The position numbers were made by a program, and so were the translations under genes. Source: Pseudomonas marginalis (GTDB taxonomy: Bacteria; Pseudomonadota; Gammaproteobacteria; Pseudomonadales; Pseudomonadaceae). From it: a stretch of DNA of 64,000 nt. Below, piece by piece: positions 53,308 to 62,883 of this stretch. The notes under the pieces are model-generated. The model did no database searches. It was not told the DNA's origin and worked only from the letters and a program-made list of their open reading frames with translations. The stretch's first letter is position 1. The number at the start of each line of letters is the position of its first letter. The stretch spans positions 2,671,001 to 2,735,000 of the forward strand of contig NZ_JALJWV010000001.1 of the NCBI RefSeq assembly GCF_024169655.1, written 5' to 3'.

Positions 53308-54424
53308 ATACGCCGACGTTATCGTGATCGGCGCCGGGACCACCGGCACCAGCGCGGCCTGGCACCTGGCGCGCGCCGGTGCGTCGGTCAGGTTGCTGGA
53401 TAAAGGCGCGATTGCCAGCGGGTCGTCGGGCGCATCGCCGGGGATCGTGCGCGCTTACTATGCCGACCCCGCGCTCAGCCACCTGGCGGCGCGAGGTGTG
53501 CGGGCCTATCGCGAGTGGCAGCAGCACTATCCCGGCGCATGCGGTTACCAGCGCACGGGGTTCCTGACCGGGATTCCAGTGCGTGCGCAAGCGGCCACCC
53601 AGGCCAATGTCGAGCGTCTTCAGGCAGCGGGTGCTACGTTTGAATGGCTGTGCCCCAAGCAGATGCGCGAACGGGTGCCGGACCTGTCCGCCGATGGCCT
53701 GGCGGGAGCGGTCTACGAACCGGACGCCGGTTACTGCGACCCGCGCCTGACCGCACGCAGCTTTGCCGCCGGTGCGAGTGCCATGGGCGCGGTGATCGAA
53801 GAGGGCCGGGCGGTGCGTCGGATTGTCCGCCAGGCCGGCCGCGTCATCGGCGTCCAGACCGACTGCGGGTTTATCGCCAGCAGCCATGTGATCAACGCCG
53901 CCGGGCCGTGGGCCGCCGCACTGGCCGCCGAATGCCGCGCGCCGCTGCCGATCCATGCCACACGGCAATGCGTGGGCATCGTCGAGGTCTGCGGTGCGGA
54001 TCAGCCGATGCCGGGCTACTGCGACCGCGACGCCGGCTTCTACCTGCGCCCGGATCGCCCCGGCAGCTACGTGATCGGCGCGTTGAGCGGCGTCGAAGGG
54101 GCGCCCATCGACCCGGATGCCTTCGACGGCACCTTCAGCGACACCCAGGTGTTGGCCTACCGTGACCGCGCCGCGCAACGCTTGACGCGGCTGCAGGGTG
54201 CGCAGCCTATCGGGCGCCGCGTGTCGTTCTTCGACGACACGCCGGATGGTAATCCGCTGCTCGGCCCGGACCCGCGCGTGCCGGGGCTGATGGTCGCGGC
54301 TGGGTTGAGCGGGCATGGCTTCAAATTTGCACCGTTGTTTGGGCAGGCGATTGCGCAGTGGGTGTTGACGGGGGAGATGCCCGCGGCGATGGCGCCGTTT
54401 GCGCTGCAGCGGTTTATCGATTGA
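53300..54424 (+). CDS. DadA-like FAD-dependent amine oxidase 2
   Basis: A 374-residue oxidase of the glycine/sarcosine oxidase group. The FAD motif is VIVIGAGTTGTSAAWHLARA at residues 7-26, followed by ASGSSGASPGIVRAYYAD. A middle segment EPDAGYCDPRLTARSFAAGA is typical of GlyOx/SoxB-like proteins, and the end has VAAGLSGHGFKFAPLFGQAI. The start ATG at 53300 overlaps the MetRS-like gene by eight bases in another frame. It differs in sequence from oxidase 1 despite equal length, so the two probably carry out different steps, for example release and further oxidation of the hydrazine. Confidence 0.82.
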   Translation: MHEYADVIVIGAGTTGTSAAWHLARAGASVRLLDKGAIASGSSGASPGIVRAYYADPALSHLAARGVRAYREWQQHYPGACGYQRTGFLTGIPVRAQAATQANVERLQAAGATFEWLCPKQMRERVPDLSADGLAGAVYEPDAGYCDPRLTARSFAAGASAMGAVIEEGRAVRRIVRQAGRVIGVQTDCGFIASSHVINAAGPWAAALAAECRAPLPIHATRQCVGIVEVCGADQPMPGYCDRDAGFYLRPDRPGSYVIGALSGVEGAPIDPDAFDGTFSDTQVLAYRDRAAQRLTRLQGAQPIGRRVSFFDDTPDGNPLLGPDPRVPGLMVAAGLSGHGFKFAPLFGQAIAQWVLTGEMPAAMAPFALQRFID

Positions 54425-54673
54425 AGGGCCGCCCTCAGGCTTTGGAAAACCGACCGCATCATCGAACGCTACAAGGCCGGCCTGGACGCTGCGCCGACCG
54501 ACTTCTTCTTCGCCCACCGCACGTCGGCTGCCTTTGCGCTGATGGACCATGACGTTGTCGTCCATAACTGCGAACCGCTATTCACCTGCCTGGTGGCACG
54601 CACGTTGAAGCGCTATGCCGACAACGCCTTTGTTGCGCGATTTACCCGTGTAAATGCCCTGAAAGTTGCCTGA
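54425..54673 (+). pseudogene. Open frame directly after the oxidase stop, no start codon
   Basis: The reading frame of oxidase 2 stays open for 82 codons after its stop TGA (54422-54424). The translation looks like real protein (LWKTDRIIERYKAG, then TDFFFAHRTSAAFALMDHDV) with a balanced composition, ending at 54673. I recognise no family. It may be the tail of a lost gene, or an extension cut by a nonsense change. There is no ribosome site for independent translation. Confidence 0.5.
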
Positions 54674-54772
54674 TCCAATGCTGTCGCGGCTACCCGGTGC
54701 GGCAGCGTAACCGTTTTGTGCGACGTTGGTTGCGCTTCAATCGACCGGCTGTTCGGTGGTAAAGTCGCCGCC

Positions 54773-55162
54773 ATGAAACTGACCCGCTCAGACCGCTCGC
54801 TCATTGCCTGGACGCTGTATTTTTGCGTCCTGTTCAATGTGTTCGCCTGCGGTTTGGCGCACGGACAGACGATGGGCTTGGCGCTCAATGGCGTAGGCGG
54901 GCAGTTCTGCTCGTCTGTGGGCAGTCCCGCGCCGGCCTCGAAAGCGGATCCTGCGGATCTGTCCGCCAGTAGCTGGGCCGGGAGTTTTGCTTGTCCGATC
55001 TGCTCGACCGTGACCTTGGGCATTGCCTTACTGTTTTGTCTGAGCTGGATGCTGCGGATCGGGTCGGTACGCCGGCCTGACCGCGAACAGCGCTGCAAGG
55101 CGCCCCCGCGCTATTCCTGGCCCTCGGCCAATCCCAGAGCCTCCCCCGCACTTTGCGCATGA
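54773..55162 (+). CDS. DUF2946-type small exported/membrane protein
   Basis: A 129-residue protein with an N-terminal hydrophobic helix (about residues 11-29, WTLYFCVLFNVFACGLAHG) and a second one near 78-93 (TLGIALLFCLSWMLR). A CPIC-like pair (FACPICSTVTLG) precedes the second helix. This is the plan of DUF2946, small proteins often near copper or TonB genes in pseudomonads. No metal-binding residue set is conclusive. It follows the cluster by 349 bp and may be independent of it. Confidence 0.7.
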   Translation: MKLTRSDRSLIAWTLYFCVLFNVFACGLAHGQTMGLALNGVGGQFCSSVGSPAPASKADPADLSASSWAGSFACPICSTVTLGIALLFCLSWMLRIGSVRRPDREQRCKAPPRYSWPSANPRASPALCA

Positions 55163-55257
55163 CCGCGTTTGTCTAAGCCCCTTTGTGCCTGTCGACCCCG
55201 GTCAGCCAGGCGTTGCAGGGGCTCCACGGTTAAAGGTGACACGGGAAGGAGCACACA

Positions 55258-55383
55258 ATGGCTCATGTATTGGCACGCCTCAATCGTCGGCTACTGCCAG
55301 GATTGGCTGCGGCCGTTTACGCAAAAAAACACGCAACGTTCGCGACTGCGCCAATCGGCCGGAGGTCGCCATGTGCGCGCTAG
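55258..55383 (+). CDS. 41-residue small protein
   Basis: GAAGGAG lies seven bases before ATG 55258, a strong site. The frame gives 41 residues, basic and Ala/Leu/Arg-rich (MAHVLARLNRRLLPGLAAAV then a basic tail). Its stop overlaps the next gene by 13 bp, so the two are coupled. There is no known family. It may be a short membrane-active or leader peptide. Confidence 0.5.
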   Translation: MAHVLARLNRRLLPGLAAAVYAKKHATFATAPIGRRSPCAR

Positions 55384-55952
55384 CCGTTCCATCGGGGGCT
55401 TCGCGGTTGGTCAGCAAAGCCTCGCGTCTGCGTAATCAAGCGGACTTTCTGCTGCCGTTTCCGGATTACCCAGGTAATGCGCGCAGTTTCGTCCACCTGG
55501 ATGCCCGACTGCTGCCTTACTGGCACACCTTGTTCGATGTGTGCCCCGGCTTGCTCAAACTCGATCCGCCCGATGGCCTGAATGTATTTCGCGGCTTCAT
55601 GACCTGGGCCTATCGCAATCATCCGCCGTTGAACTGGACCTATTACCTGAGCGTATGCCGCTGGCTCCTGGGCTCCAAGTATCAGGCGCGGATCAACGAA
55701 GAGCACATCGAGTCGTTTATGTGCGCTGCGGCGGCGCGCTGGATCAATAGCGATGACAGCCAGGCTCGGGGGCTGGTGTTGGCTTGGCAGGGCGCGCCGG
55801 AAAGGGTGTTCGATTGGAAGCAGGCGCCTCGTCCGGTGCCCGGGCTTGAAGCGGATCTGGAGGAGTTTCCGCCCGTGCCCTGGGACTTTGCCTGGTGCCC
55901 GTTGACCGGCAAGGGCGGCGTGGGATTTCGCCGCTGGCTGCCGATTCCTTGA
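55371..55952 (+). CDS. Hypothetical protein
   Basis: A 193-residue protein. GGAGG lies five bases before ATG 55371, which decides this start over the much longer open frame. It is rich in Trp, Pro and aromatic residues (FRGFMTWAYRNHPPLNWTYY, then CRWLLGSKYQARINEEHIES) and has no signal or membrane helix. I recognise no domain. It follows the 41-residue gene by overlap, so the pair with the DUF2946 gene may be one transcription unit. Confidence 0.6.
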   Translation: MCALAVPSGASRLVSKASRLRNQADFLLPFPDYPGNARSFVHLDARLLPYWHTLFDVCPGLLKLDPPDGLNVFRGFMTWAYRNHPPLNWTYYLSVCRWLLGSKYQARINEEHIESFMCAAAARWINSDDSQARGLVLAWQGAPERVFDWKQAPRPVPGLEADLEEFPPVPWDFAWCPLTGKGGVGFRRWLPIP

Positions 55953-56080
55953 CGCGGTGTTGACCCAGGGGGCGCCAGTGAGATGCGACAAAGCACCACA
56001 CCTGATCAGCATTGATCGCGCGCGCCGCCAGCACTGCGGATCGGGTCGATTAGCGCCTGCGATGTGCCAGATTGTCGCAG

Positions 56081-56109
56081 TTGTCGCCCTGAGACTGCGC
56101 TCATAAAGT
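56081..56109 (+). promoter_or_regulatory. Candidate sigma-70 promoter of a small RNA
   Basis: TTGTCG (56081-56086) and TAAAGT (56104-56109) are 17 bases apart. It precedes a strong terminator by about 85 bp with no gene between. Confidence 0.35.
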
Positions 56110-56115
56110 GTGCAG

Positions 56116-56216
56116 GCTTTGAGCGGAGGCAGACACTTCCACGGTAGCTCGAGGCGCGGCATTTGAACCCGTTCATGTGCCGGTTGCCAGGCCCTCTTCC
56201 CAGAGGGCTTTTTTTT
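56116..56216 (+). ncRNA. Candidate small RNA of about 100 nt
   Basis: Between the promoter-like hexamers and an excellent Rho-independent terminator (56191-56216) there is no open frame with a ribosome site. The span includes GAGCGGAGGCAGACACTTCC and a GC-rich middle. I do not recognise it as RsmX/Y/Z, PrrF, CrcZ or another named pseudomonad RNA. The terminator could instead close the transcript from 55371. Confidence 0.4.
56191..56216 (+). terminator. Strong Rho-independent terminator
   Basis: GCCCTCT, loop TCCC, AGAGGGC, then eight T residues. Confidence 0.92.
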
Positions 56217-56651
56217 GCCTGATAAACCCGGTCATCACTCGCCCGCGGGCCGGTTTGGCGTTCATGAGCCAGGCTCATGGGGTTCGGCGCTGCGCTCGTT
56301 GCCGTTGAACGAGGAGCCCCAGTGCGACAGCCCGCCACAGTCAGGAGGAGAGAGCGCCAAGGCGTGGTTTTTCATTGTGCAATGAAGCGCTGCCTGTGGT
56401 GGTTTGTCGCAGGTCAGGTGGCGCGCATTGGCATGCTAGATTCTGCGTCGACGCGACATTTTCCCTTGGCAGGGTTTTGGTCGCGTTACTGAGCGCCGGG
56501 AATCGCAAGGTTCCTGGCGCTCCTTTAATGTGTGTTCGAGCCGCTGCCAACGCCTTTCGGCTTTTTCACGGTGACCAGTCGCAACCTGGAAGAGGGATTT
56601 CCCGGCTGGACCGATGTGCCTCGCTGAGACTGCCCCGTGCCAAATGCAACG
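56217..56651. other. Structured non-coding stretch
   Basis: There is no convincing gene in about 435 bp. Three dyads stand out: CATGAGCC-A-GGCTCATG (56263-56279), TTCATTG-TG-CAATGAA (56371-56386), and a 12-bp stem GAGCGCCGGGAA/TTCCTGGCGCTC with an 8-base loop and one G-T pair (56491-56522). The first two look like protein-binding sites, the last like an RNA hairpin. Confidence 0.6.
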
Positions 56652-57176
56652 CTAGCGCTGATTGAGCATGGCCAGCATGCGCGGTGCGATAAAACGATGG
56701 AACGGCGCCACCGGCAGCATATACAGGCGGCCCAGCCAGTTGTGCGGCTGGACCACGGTGGAGAGCACCACCCGACGGGATCCTTGCGGGTTGATCGGCA
56801 TAAGGTTGATGGCCAGGTACACATCCAGGTGCCGGTCCTGGTCGACCAGCAAAACCTCGTCGGGGGTTTGCGAGACCAGGGTGAAAATCCCCACCCGGTC
56901 GCCGGGTCGATAGTCGGCGTCTGCACGCTCGAGATCGATGCGTGTCAGCCTGCCAAGATCCTTGAGGCCAAACACCTGCACCAGTCGGTTGCGCAGCGCC
57001 ATCAATCGGTCGATCCAAATCGGTGTCCGGGCCATCAGCCGCAGCCCATGCCGTAAGGCGCTGCGCTCGTGGTCATCGGTCAAGGTGCTCTGGCAATCGA
57101 TGAAACTGGCGCCGGTGGCATGGCGGGCAATGCTTGAGTCGGGCGGGAGCGCGCAACGGCTGACGCTGGAGTTCAT
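56652..57176 (-). CDS. DUF2867 family protein
   Basis: A 174-residue protein. The conserved DUF2867 blocks are ATGASFIDCQSTLTDDHERS near residue 22, then MARTPIWIDRLMALRNRLVQ, FGLKDLG, and the ending LPVAPFHRFIAPRMLAMLNQ. The family is of unknown function and related in part to the START/SRPBCC-like fold. There is no signal peptide. It is monocistronic on the minus strand. Confidence 0.8.
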   Translation of the reverse strand: MNSSVSRCALPPDSSIARHATGASFIDCQSTLTDDHERSALRHGLRLMARTPIWIDRLMALRNRLVQVFGLKDLGRLTRIDLERADADYRPGDRVGIFTLVSQTPDEVLLVDQDRHLDVYLAINLMPINPQGSRRVVLSTVVQPHNWLGRLYMLPVAPFHRFIAPRMLAMLNQR

Positions 57177-57513
57177 AAGGTTTGTCCGAAGGTCATTAAT
57201 CGTAGGTAGCGCGTTTTTATTCGGGTTCCACGAGGTGCCGCGCGCTCTTTAGCACTTCATGCGAGCGTACGATCAAGTGGGCCAGAAAGTGCAGCGCATC
57301 CTCAAGTTTTTTAATTGCTCAGTGCTGCGCACCAATGAAAGGCCCAGAGTGGCAGGACGCTTTGTCGGCGACTGAACGCAAAAAAGGCGCCCGAAGGCGC
57401 CAAGGGTTTCACCCCAACCGAGGGAGCCGGGTGAAGCCGTTCACAGCAAAGGTCGCGGTGGTAAGGCGCGACGGGAACGGAAGCGGGGCGCGCCGAATGG
57501 TGGCGCGCAGGTG
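57177..57513. other. Intergenic region with the potF-side terminator
   Basis: No gene is supported in these 337 bp. A terminator stem (57381-57401) serves the binding-protein gene to the right. The remainder holds the promoter region of the DUF2867 gene. Confidence 0.6.
57381..57401 (-). terminator. Rho-independent terminator of the polyamine transport operon
   Basis: GGCGCC, loop CGAA, GGCGCC; on the minus strand it is followed by a T-run of at least five. It lies about 110 bp past the binding-protein stop. Confidence 0.85.
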
Positions 57514-59541
<2,028 letters not shown>

Positions 59542-59545
<4 letters not shown>

Positions 59546-60471
59546 GCCCGTGCCTCCATTTCTTTGGCCTGGCTGCGGTTGAACAGCAAGATGGGAATAA
59601 TCAGGATCGCCAGCATCACCACCGCCAGGGCGGACGCCACCGGCCAGTCGCGGTTATTGAAGAACTCCTGCCACAGCACGCGGCCGATCATCAGGGTCTC
59701 CGGGCCGCCCAGCAGTTCCGGGATCACGAACTCGCCGACCACCGGGATGAACACCAGCATGCTCCCGGCGATGATGCCGTTCTTGGCCAGCGGCACGGTG
59801 ATTTTCCAGAAGCTGTTGAAGTTGCTCGAACCCAGGTCCGAAGCGGCTTCCAGCAGGCTCTGGTCGTGCTTGACCAGGTTGGCGTACAACGGCAGCACCA
59901 TGAACGGCAGGTAGGCGTAGACCACGCCGATGTAGACCGCCGTGTTGGTGTTGAGGATTTCAATCGGGCTTGAGGTCAGGCCGGTCCACATCAGGAAGGC
60001 GTTGAGCAGGCCGTTATTGCTGAGGATGCCCATCCAGGCATAGACGCGGATCAGGATCGCGGTCCAGGTCGGCATCATGATCAGCAGCAGCAATACGTTT
60101 TGCATTTCCTTGCGGGTCTTGGAAATCCCATAGGCCATGGGAAAACCGATCAGCAGGCACATCAACGTGCTGAGGAGAGCGATCTTCAGCGAGCCCAGGT
60201 AGGCCGAGATGTACAAATCGTCGGCGGCCAGCAGGCTGTAGTTACCCAGGTTCAGCAGCACCTGGAGTTTCTGCTCGACGAAGGTGTAGATTTCCGAGTA
60301 GGGCGGAATCGAGACGGCCGCTTCGGAGAAGCTGATTTTCATCACCAGGAAGAACGGCAGCATGAAAAACAGGAACAGCCAGAGGAAGGGAATGCCGATC
60401 ACCAGCTTGCGACCGCTGGGCAGCACACGGATCAACGCTTGATTGAAAGTGCTCATGGTCGATGTGCTCAT
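59542..60471 (-). CDS. potH: Polyamine ABC transporter permease (PotH type)
   Basis: A 309-residue permease with six helices. I place the start at 60471 (MSTSTMSTFNQALIRVLPSG), overlapping the potG stop by four bases; 60456 is an alternative. The EAA loop LLEAASDLGSSNFNSFWKIT lies near residue 210. It forms the membrane channel with the PotI-type subunit. Longer readings run into potG and are not credible. Confidence 0.92.
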
Positions 60472-61610
60472 GCCCGCAGTACCACGCCGCTGTCGTCTTC
60501 CCACCACACATACACGGTGTCACCCCAGGACGGCCGGGAGCCACGGCGTTCGGCGTTGGCCATGAACGACTGGACGATCTTGCCGTTCGGCAGCTCCACG
60601 TAGAACACCGAGTGCCCGCCGAGGTAGGCGATGTCGTGGACCTTGCCGCTCGACCAGTTGTGCTCGCCGGTCGGCATTACGGTGGTGACCAGCAGTTTTT
60701 CCGGGCGGATCGCGTAGGTCACCGACTTGTCTTCCACCGAGGTGGCGATGCCGTAGCCGACATAGATGTCGCGGTCCAGGTCCGGGCACTGGAGCACCGC
60801 GTGACCTTCGGCGTCGTCGACCACCTGGGTCTCGAAGATATTGACGTTGCCGATGAACTCGCAGACCAGGCGGCTCACCGGGGTTTCGTAAATGTCCACC
60901 GGGCTACCGATCTGGGCGATCCAGCCCAAGTGCATGATCGCGATGCGCTGGGCCATGGTCATGGCCTCTTCCTGGTCATGGGTCACCATCACGCAGGTCA
61001 CGCCCACGCGCTCGATGATCTCTACCAGCTCCAGTTGCATCTGCGAGCGCAGTTTTTTATCCAGGGCGCCCATGGGCTCATCGAGCAGCAGCAGTTTCGG
61101 GCGCTTGGCCAGGGAGCGGGCGAGGGCGACGCGCTGGCGCTGGCCGCCGGAGAGCTGGTGGGGTTTGCGCCGCGCGTACTGGGTCATGTGCACCAGCTTG
61201 AGCATTTCCTCGACCCGCGCCTCGATCTCGCTGGCCGGCAGGCGGTCCTGCTTGAGGCCGAAGGCGATGTTCTGCGCCACGGTCATGTGCGGGAACAGGG
61301 CATAGGACTGGAACATCATGTTGATCGGCCGCTCATAGGGCGGCATATCGGTAATGTCCACGCCGTCCAGCAGGATGCGGCCTTCGGTGGGCCGTTCGAA
61401 ACCGGCGAGCATGCGCAGCAGGGTGGATTTGCCGGAACCGGAACCCCCCAGTAGGGCGAAGATCTCGCCCTGGTGGATTTCCAGGGACACATCGTCCACG
61501 GCCACGGTTTCATCGAACTTCTTGGTCACGCGGTCGATCTTCACCAGCACCTTTTGCGGTTGCTGATGACCTTCCAGAGCCTTGCGATAAATGCTGGAGG
61601 CGTTTGCCAT
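60468..61610 (-). CDS. potG: Polyamine ABC transporter ATPase (PotG type)
   Basis: A 380-residue ATPase. Walker A is LLGGSGSGKSTLLRMLAGF near residues 53-71, the signature is QLSGGQRQRVALARSLAKRP, Walker B is LLLLDEPMGALD, and a C-terminal TOBE domain follows from about residue 290. It drives polyamine import. First gene of the operon; GGAG lies nine bases before ATG 61610. A 245-bp gap separates it from spuA, so it may have its own promoter. Confidence 0.94.
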   Translation of the reverse strand: MANASSIYRKALEGHQQPQKVLVKIDRVTKKFDETVAVDDVSLEIHQGEIFALLGGSGSGKSTLLRMLAGFERPTEGRILLDGVDITDMPPYERPINMMFQSYALFPHMTVAQNIAFGLKQDRLPASEIEARVEEMLKLVHMTQYARRKPHQLSGGQRQRVALARSLAKRPKLLLLDEPMGALDKKLRSQMQLELVEIIERVGVTCVMVTHDQEEAMTMAQRIAIMHLGWIAQIGSPVDIYETPVSRLVCEFIGNVNIFETQVVDDAEGHAVLQCPDLDRDIYVGYGIATSVEDKSVTYAIRPEKLLVTTVMPTGEHNWSSGKVHDIAYLGGHSVFYVELPNGKIVQSFMANAERRGSRPSWGDTVYVWWEDDSGVVLRA

Positions 61611-61855
61611 GTGAAACTCCCAACAGGTCGTCGGGCCAATGCGGCCTGACTTAATAAGGTTGATTGCAAACCTGCGTCATCAATGCGGTGCAGGTTTATT
61701 CGGCGCCGCCATCCTGGCTGCCTGGGCTTGCTTGTTGTTGTTCGGGTGTTGCCGTTCACGCCGCACGGCGGGCGCACACAGGTGCGCGCGCCGCGTGGGC
61801 AGGGCGTGTCAATCGGTGAATCGAGTACTGGCGGCCCAGTGCGAGCCGCCTTGTG

Positions 61856-62617
61856 TTAACGGTGCTGACGCTGCGCGGCGCGTTGCCGGCAGGCATCGCC
61901 AAAGGCCTGGAAAATACTCAGGTAAGCCGGGTTCGACAGGACCTGCCATTCCGGGTGCCACTGCACGCCAAAGGCAAACGCCTGGCTGTGCTCCACGGAA
62001 ACGGCTTCGATCAGGCCATCCGGGGCCACGGCTTCGATCCGCAGACCGTCACCCAGGCGGTCGATGCCCTGGCTGTGGATCGAGTTGACCTGGATCTCGC
62101 CGGCCAGGCCCATGGCCTCGAACACGCCGCCGGGCTGGATCGCCACCGGGTGCGCCGGGGCGTACTGGACGTCGAGGCGTGGGTCGTCGGCTTCGCGGTG
62201 GTCCATAAAGCCCGGCAGTTCATGCACCTTCTGGTGCAGGCTGCCGCCAAAGGCCACGTTCATTTCCTGGAAGCCGCGGCAGATACCGAGGACCGGCACT
62301 CCGGCCGCCACCGCTGCCCGCAACAGGGGCAGGGTGGTGGCGTCGCGCTGCGGGTCATGGGCGGTGCCCGGCGCGCTGGGAGCGCCTTGATAGTGGAAGG
62401 GTTCGACATTGGACGGCGAGCCGGTAAACAGCAGGCCGTCGACGTAGTGCAGCAGATCCTTGATCTCGCAGAGGTCCGCCAGGGAAGGGATGACCACCGG
62501 CAGCCCCAGGGCCGCGACGCTGACAGCACGCAAATACTTGTCGCCGCTGACATGGTAGGGGTGCAAGCCAATCTCTTTGACGCATGCAGTAACACCGATC
62601 AATGGCTTGAGTGCCAT
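61856..62617 (-). CDS. spuA: Gamma-glutamyl-polyamine hydrolase, class I glutamine amidotransferase fold
   Basis: A 253-residue PuuD/SpuA-type enzyme that hydrolyses gamma-glutamyl-GABA or gamma-glutamyl-polyamine adducts. Start 62617 (MALKPLIGVTACVKEIGLHP) has the strong site GAGGTGAT; the GTG at 62638 has none. The nucleophile elbow is VLGICRGFQEMNVAFGG, and the catalytic His-Glu pair appears in GVQWHPEWQ. It diverges from spuB, the synthetase that makes the glutamyl adducts, across 266 bp. Confidence 0.92.
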   Translation of the reverse strand: MALKPLIGVTACVKEIGLHPYHVSGDKYLRAVSVAALGLPVVIPSLADLCEIKDLLHYVDGLLFTGSPSNVEPFHYQGAPSAPGTAHDPQRDATTLPLLRAAVAAGVPVLGICRGFQEMNVAFGGSLHQKVHELPGFMDHREADDPRLDVQYAPAHPVAIQPGGVFEAMGLAGEIQVNSIHSQGIDRLGDGLRIEAVAPDGLIEAVSVEHSQAFAFGVQWHPEWQVLSNPAYLSIFQAFGDACRQRAAQRQHR

Positions 62618-62677
62618 TTTTATCACCTCGAAATTCACGCTGGAACGAGTTTTTCCAGAGCTTATCCATGTTGATTT

Positions 62678-62870
62678 TAATTAACAACCTTCATGTAAAA
62701 AATTATAGACGCCACGCGGTGCTGATCCGCATGTTTGCTTGGTGTTCGTCCTGTGTTTGCCTCGCTGGTATCAATATAATTAACGAATAGCCCGCGCTTT
62801 TCGCTATTGACTTCACTTTATCTTTCGGATTGACTGCTGCTACGAAACAGCTTTGAACATAATAATTAAC
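62678..62870. promoter_or_regulatory. Three exact TAATTAAC repeats in the spuA-spuB divergent region
   Basis: TAATTAAC occurs at 62678-62685, 62777-62784 and 62863-62870 on the same strand. The region is AT-rich and holds both divergent promoters. The spacing, 99 and 86 bp, would suit looping by a shared regulator. The regulator is unknown. Confidence 0.4.
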
Positions 62871-62883
62871 ACATAGGTGCATC

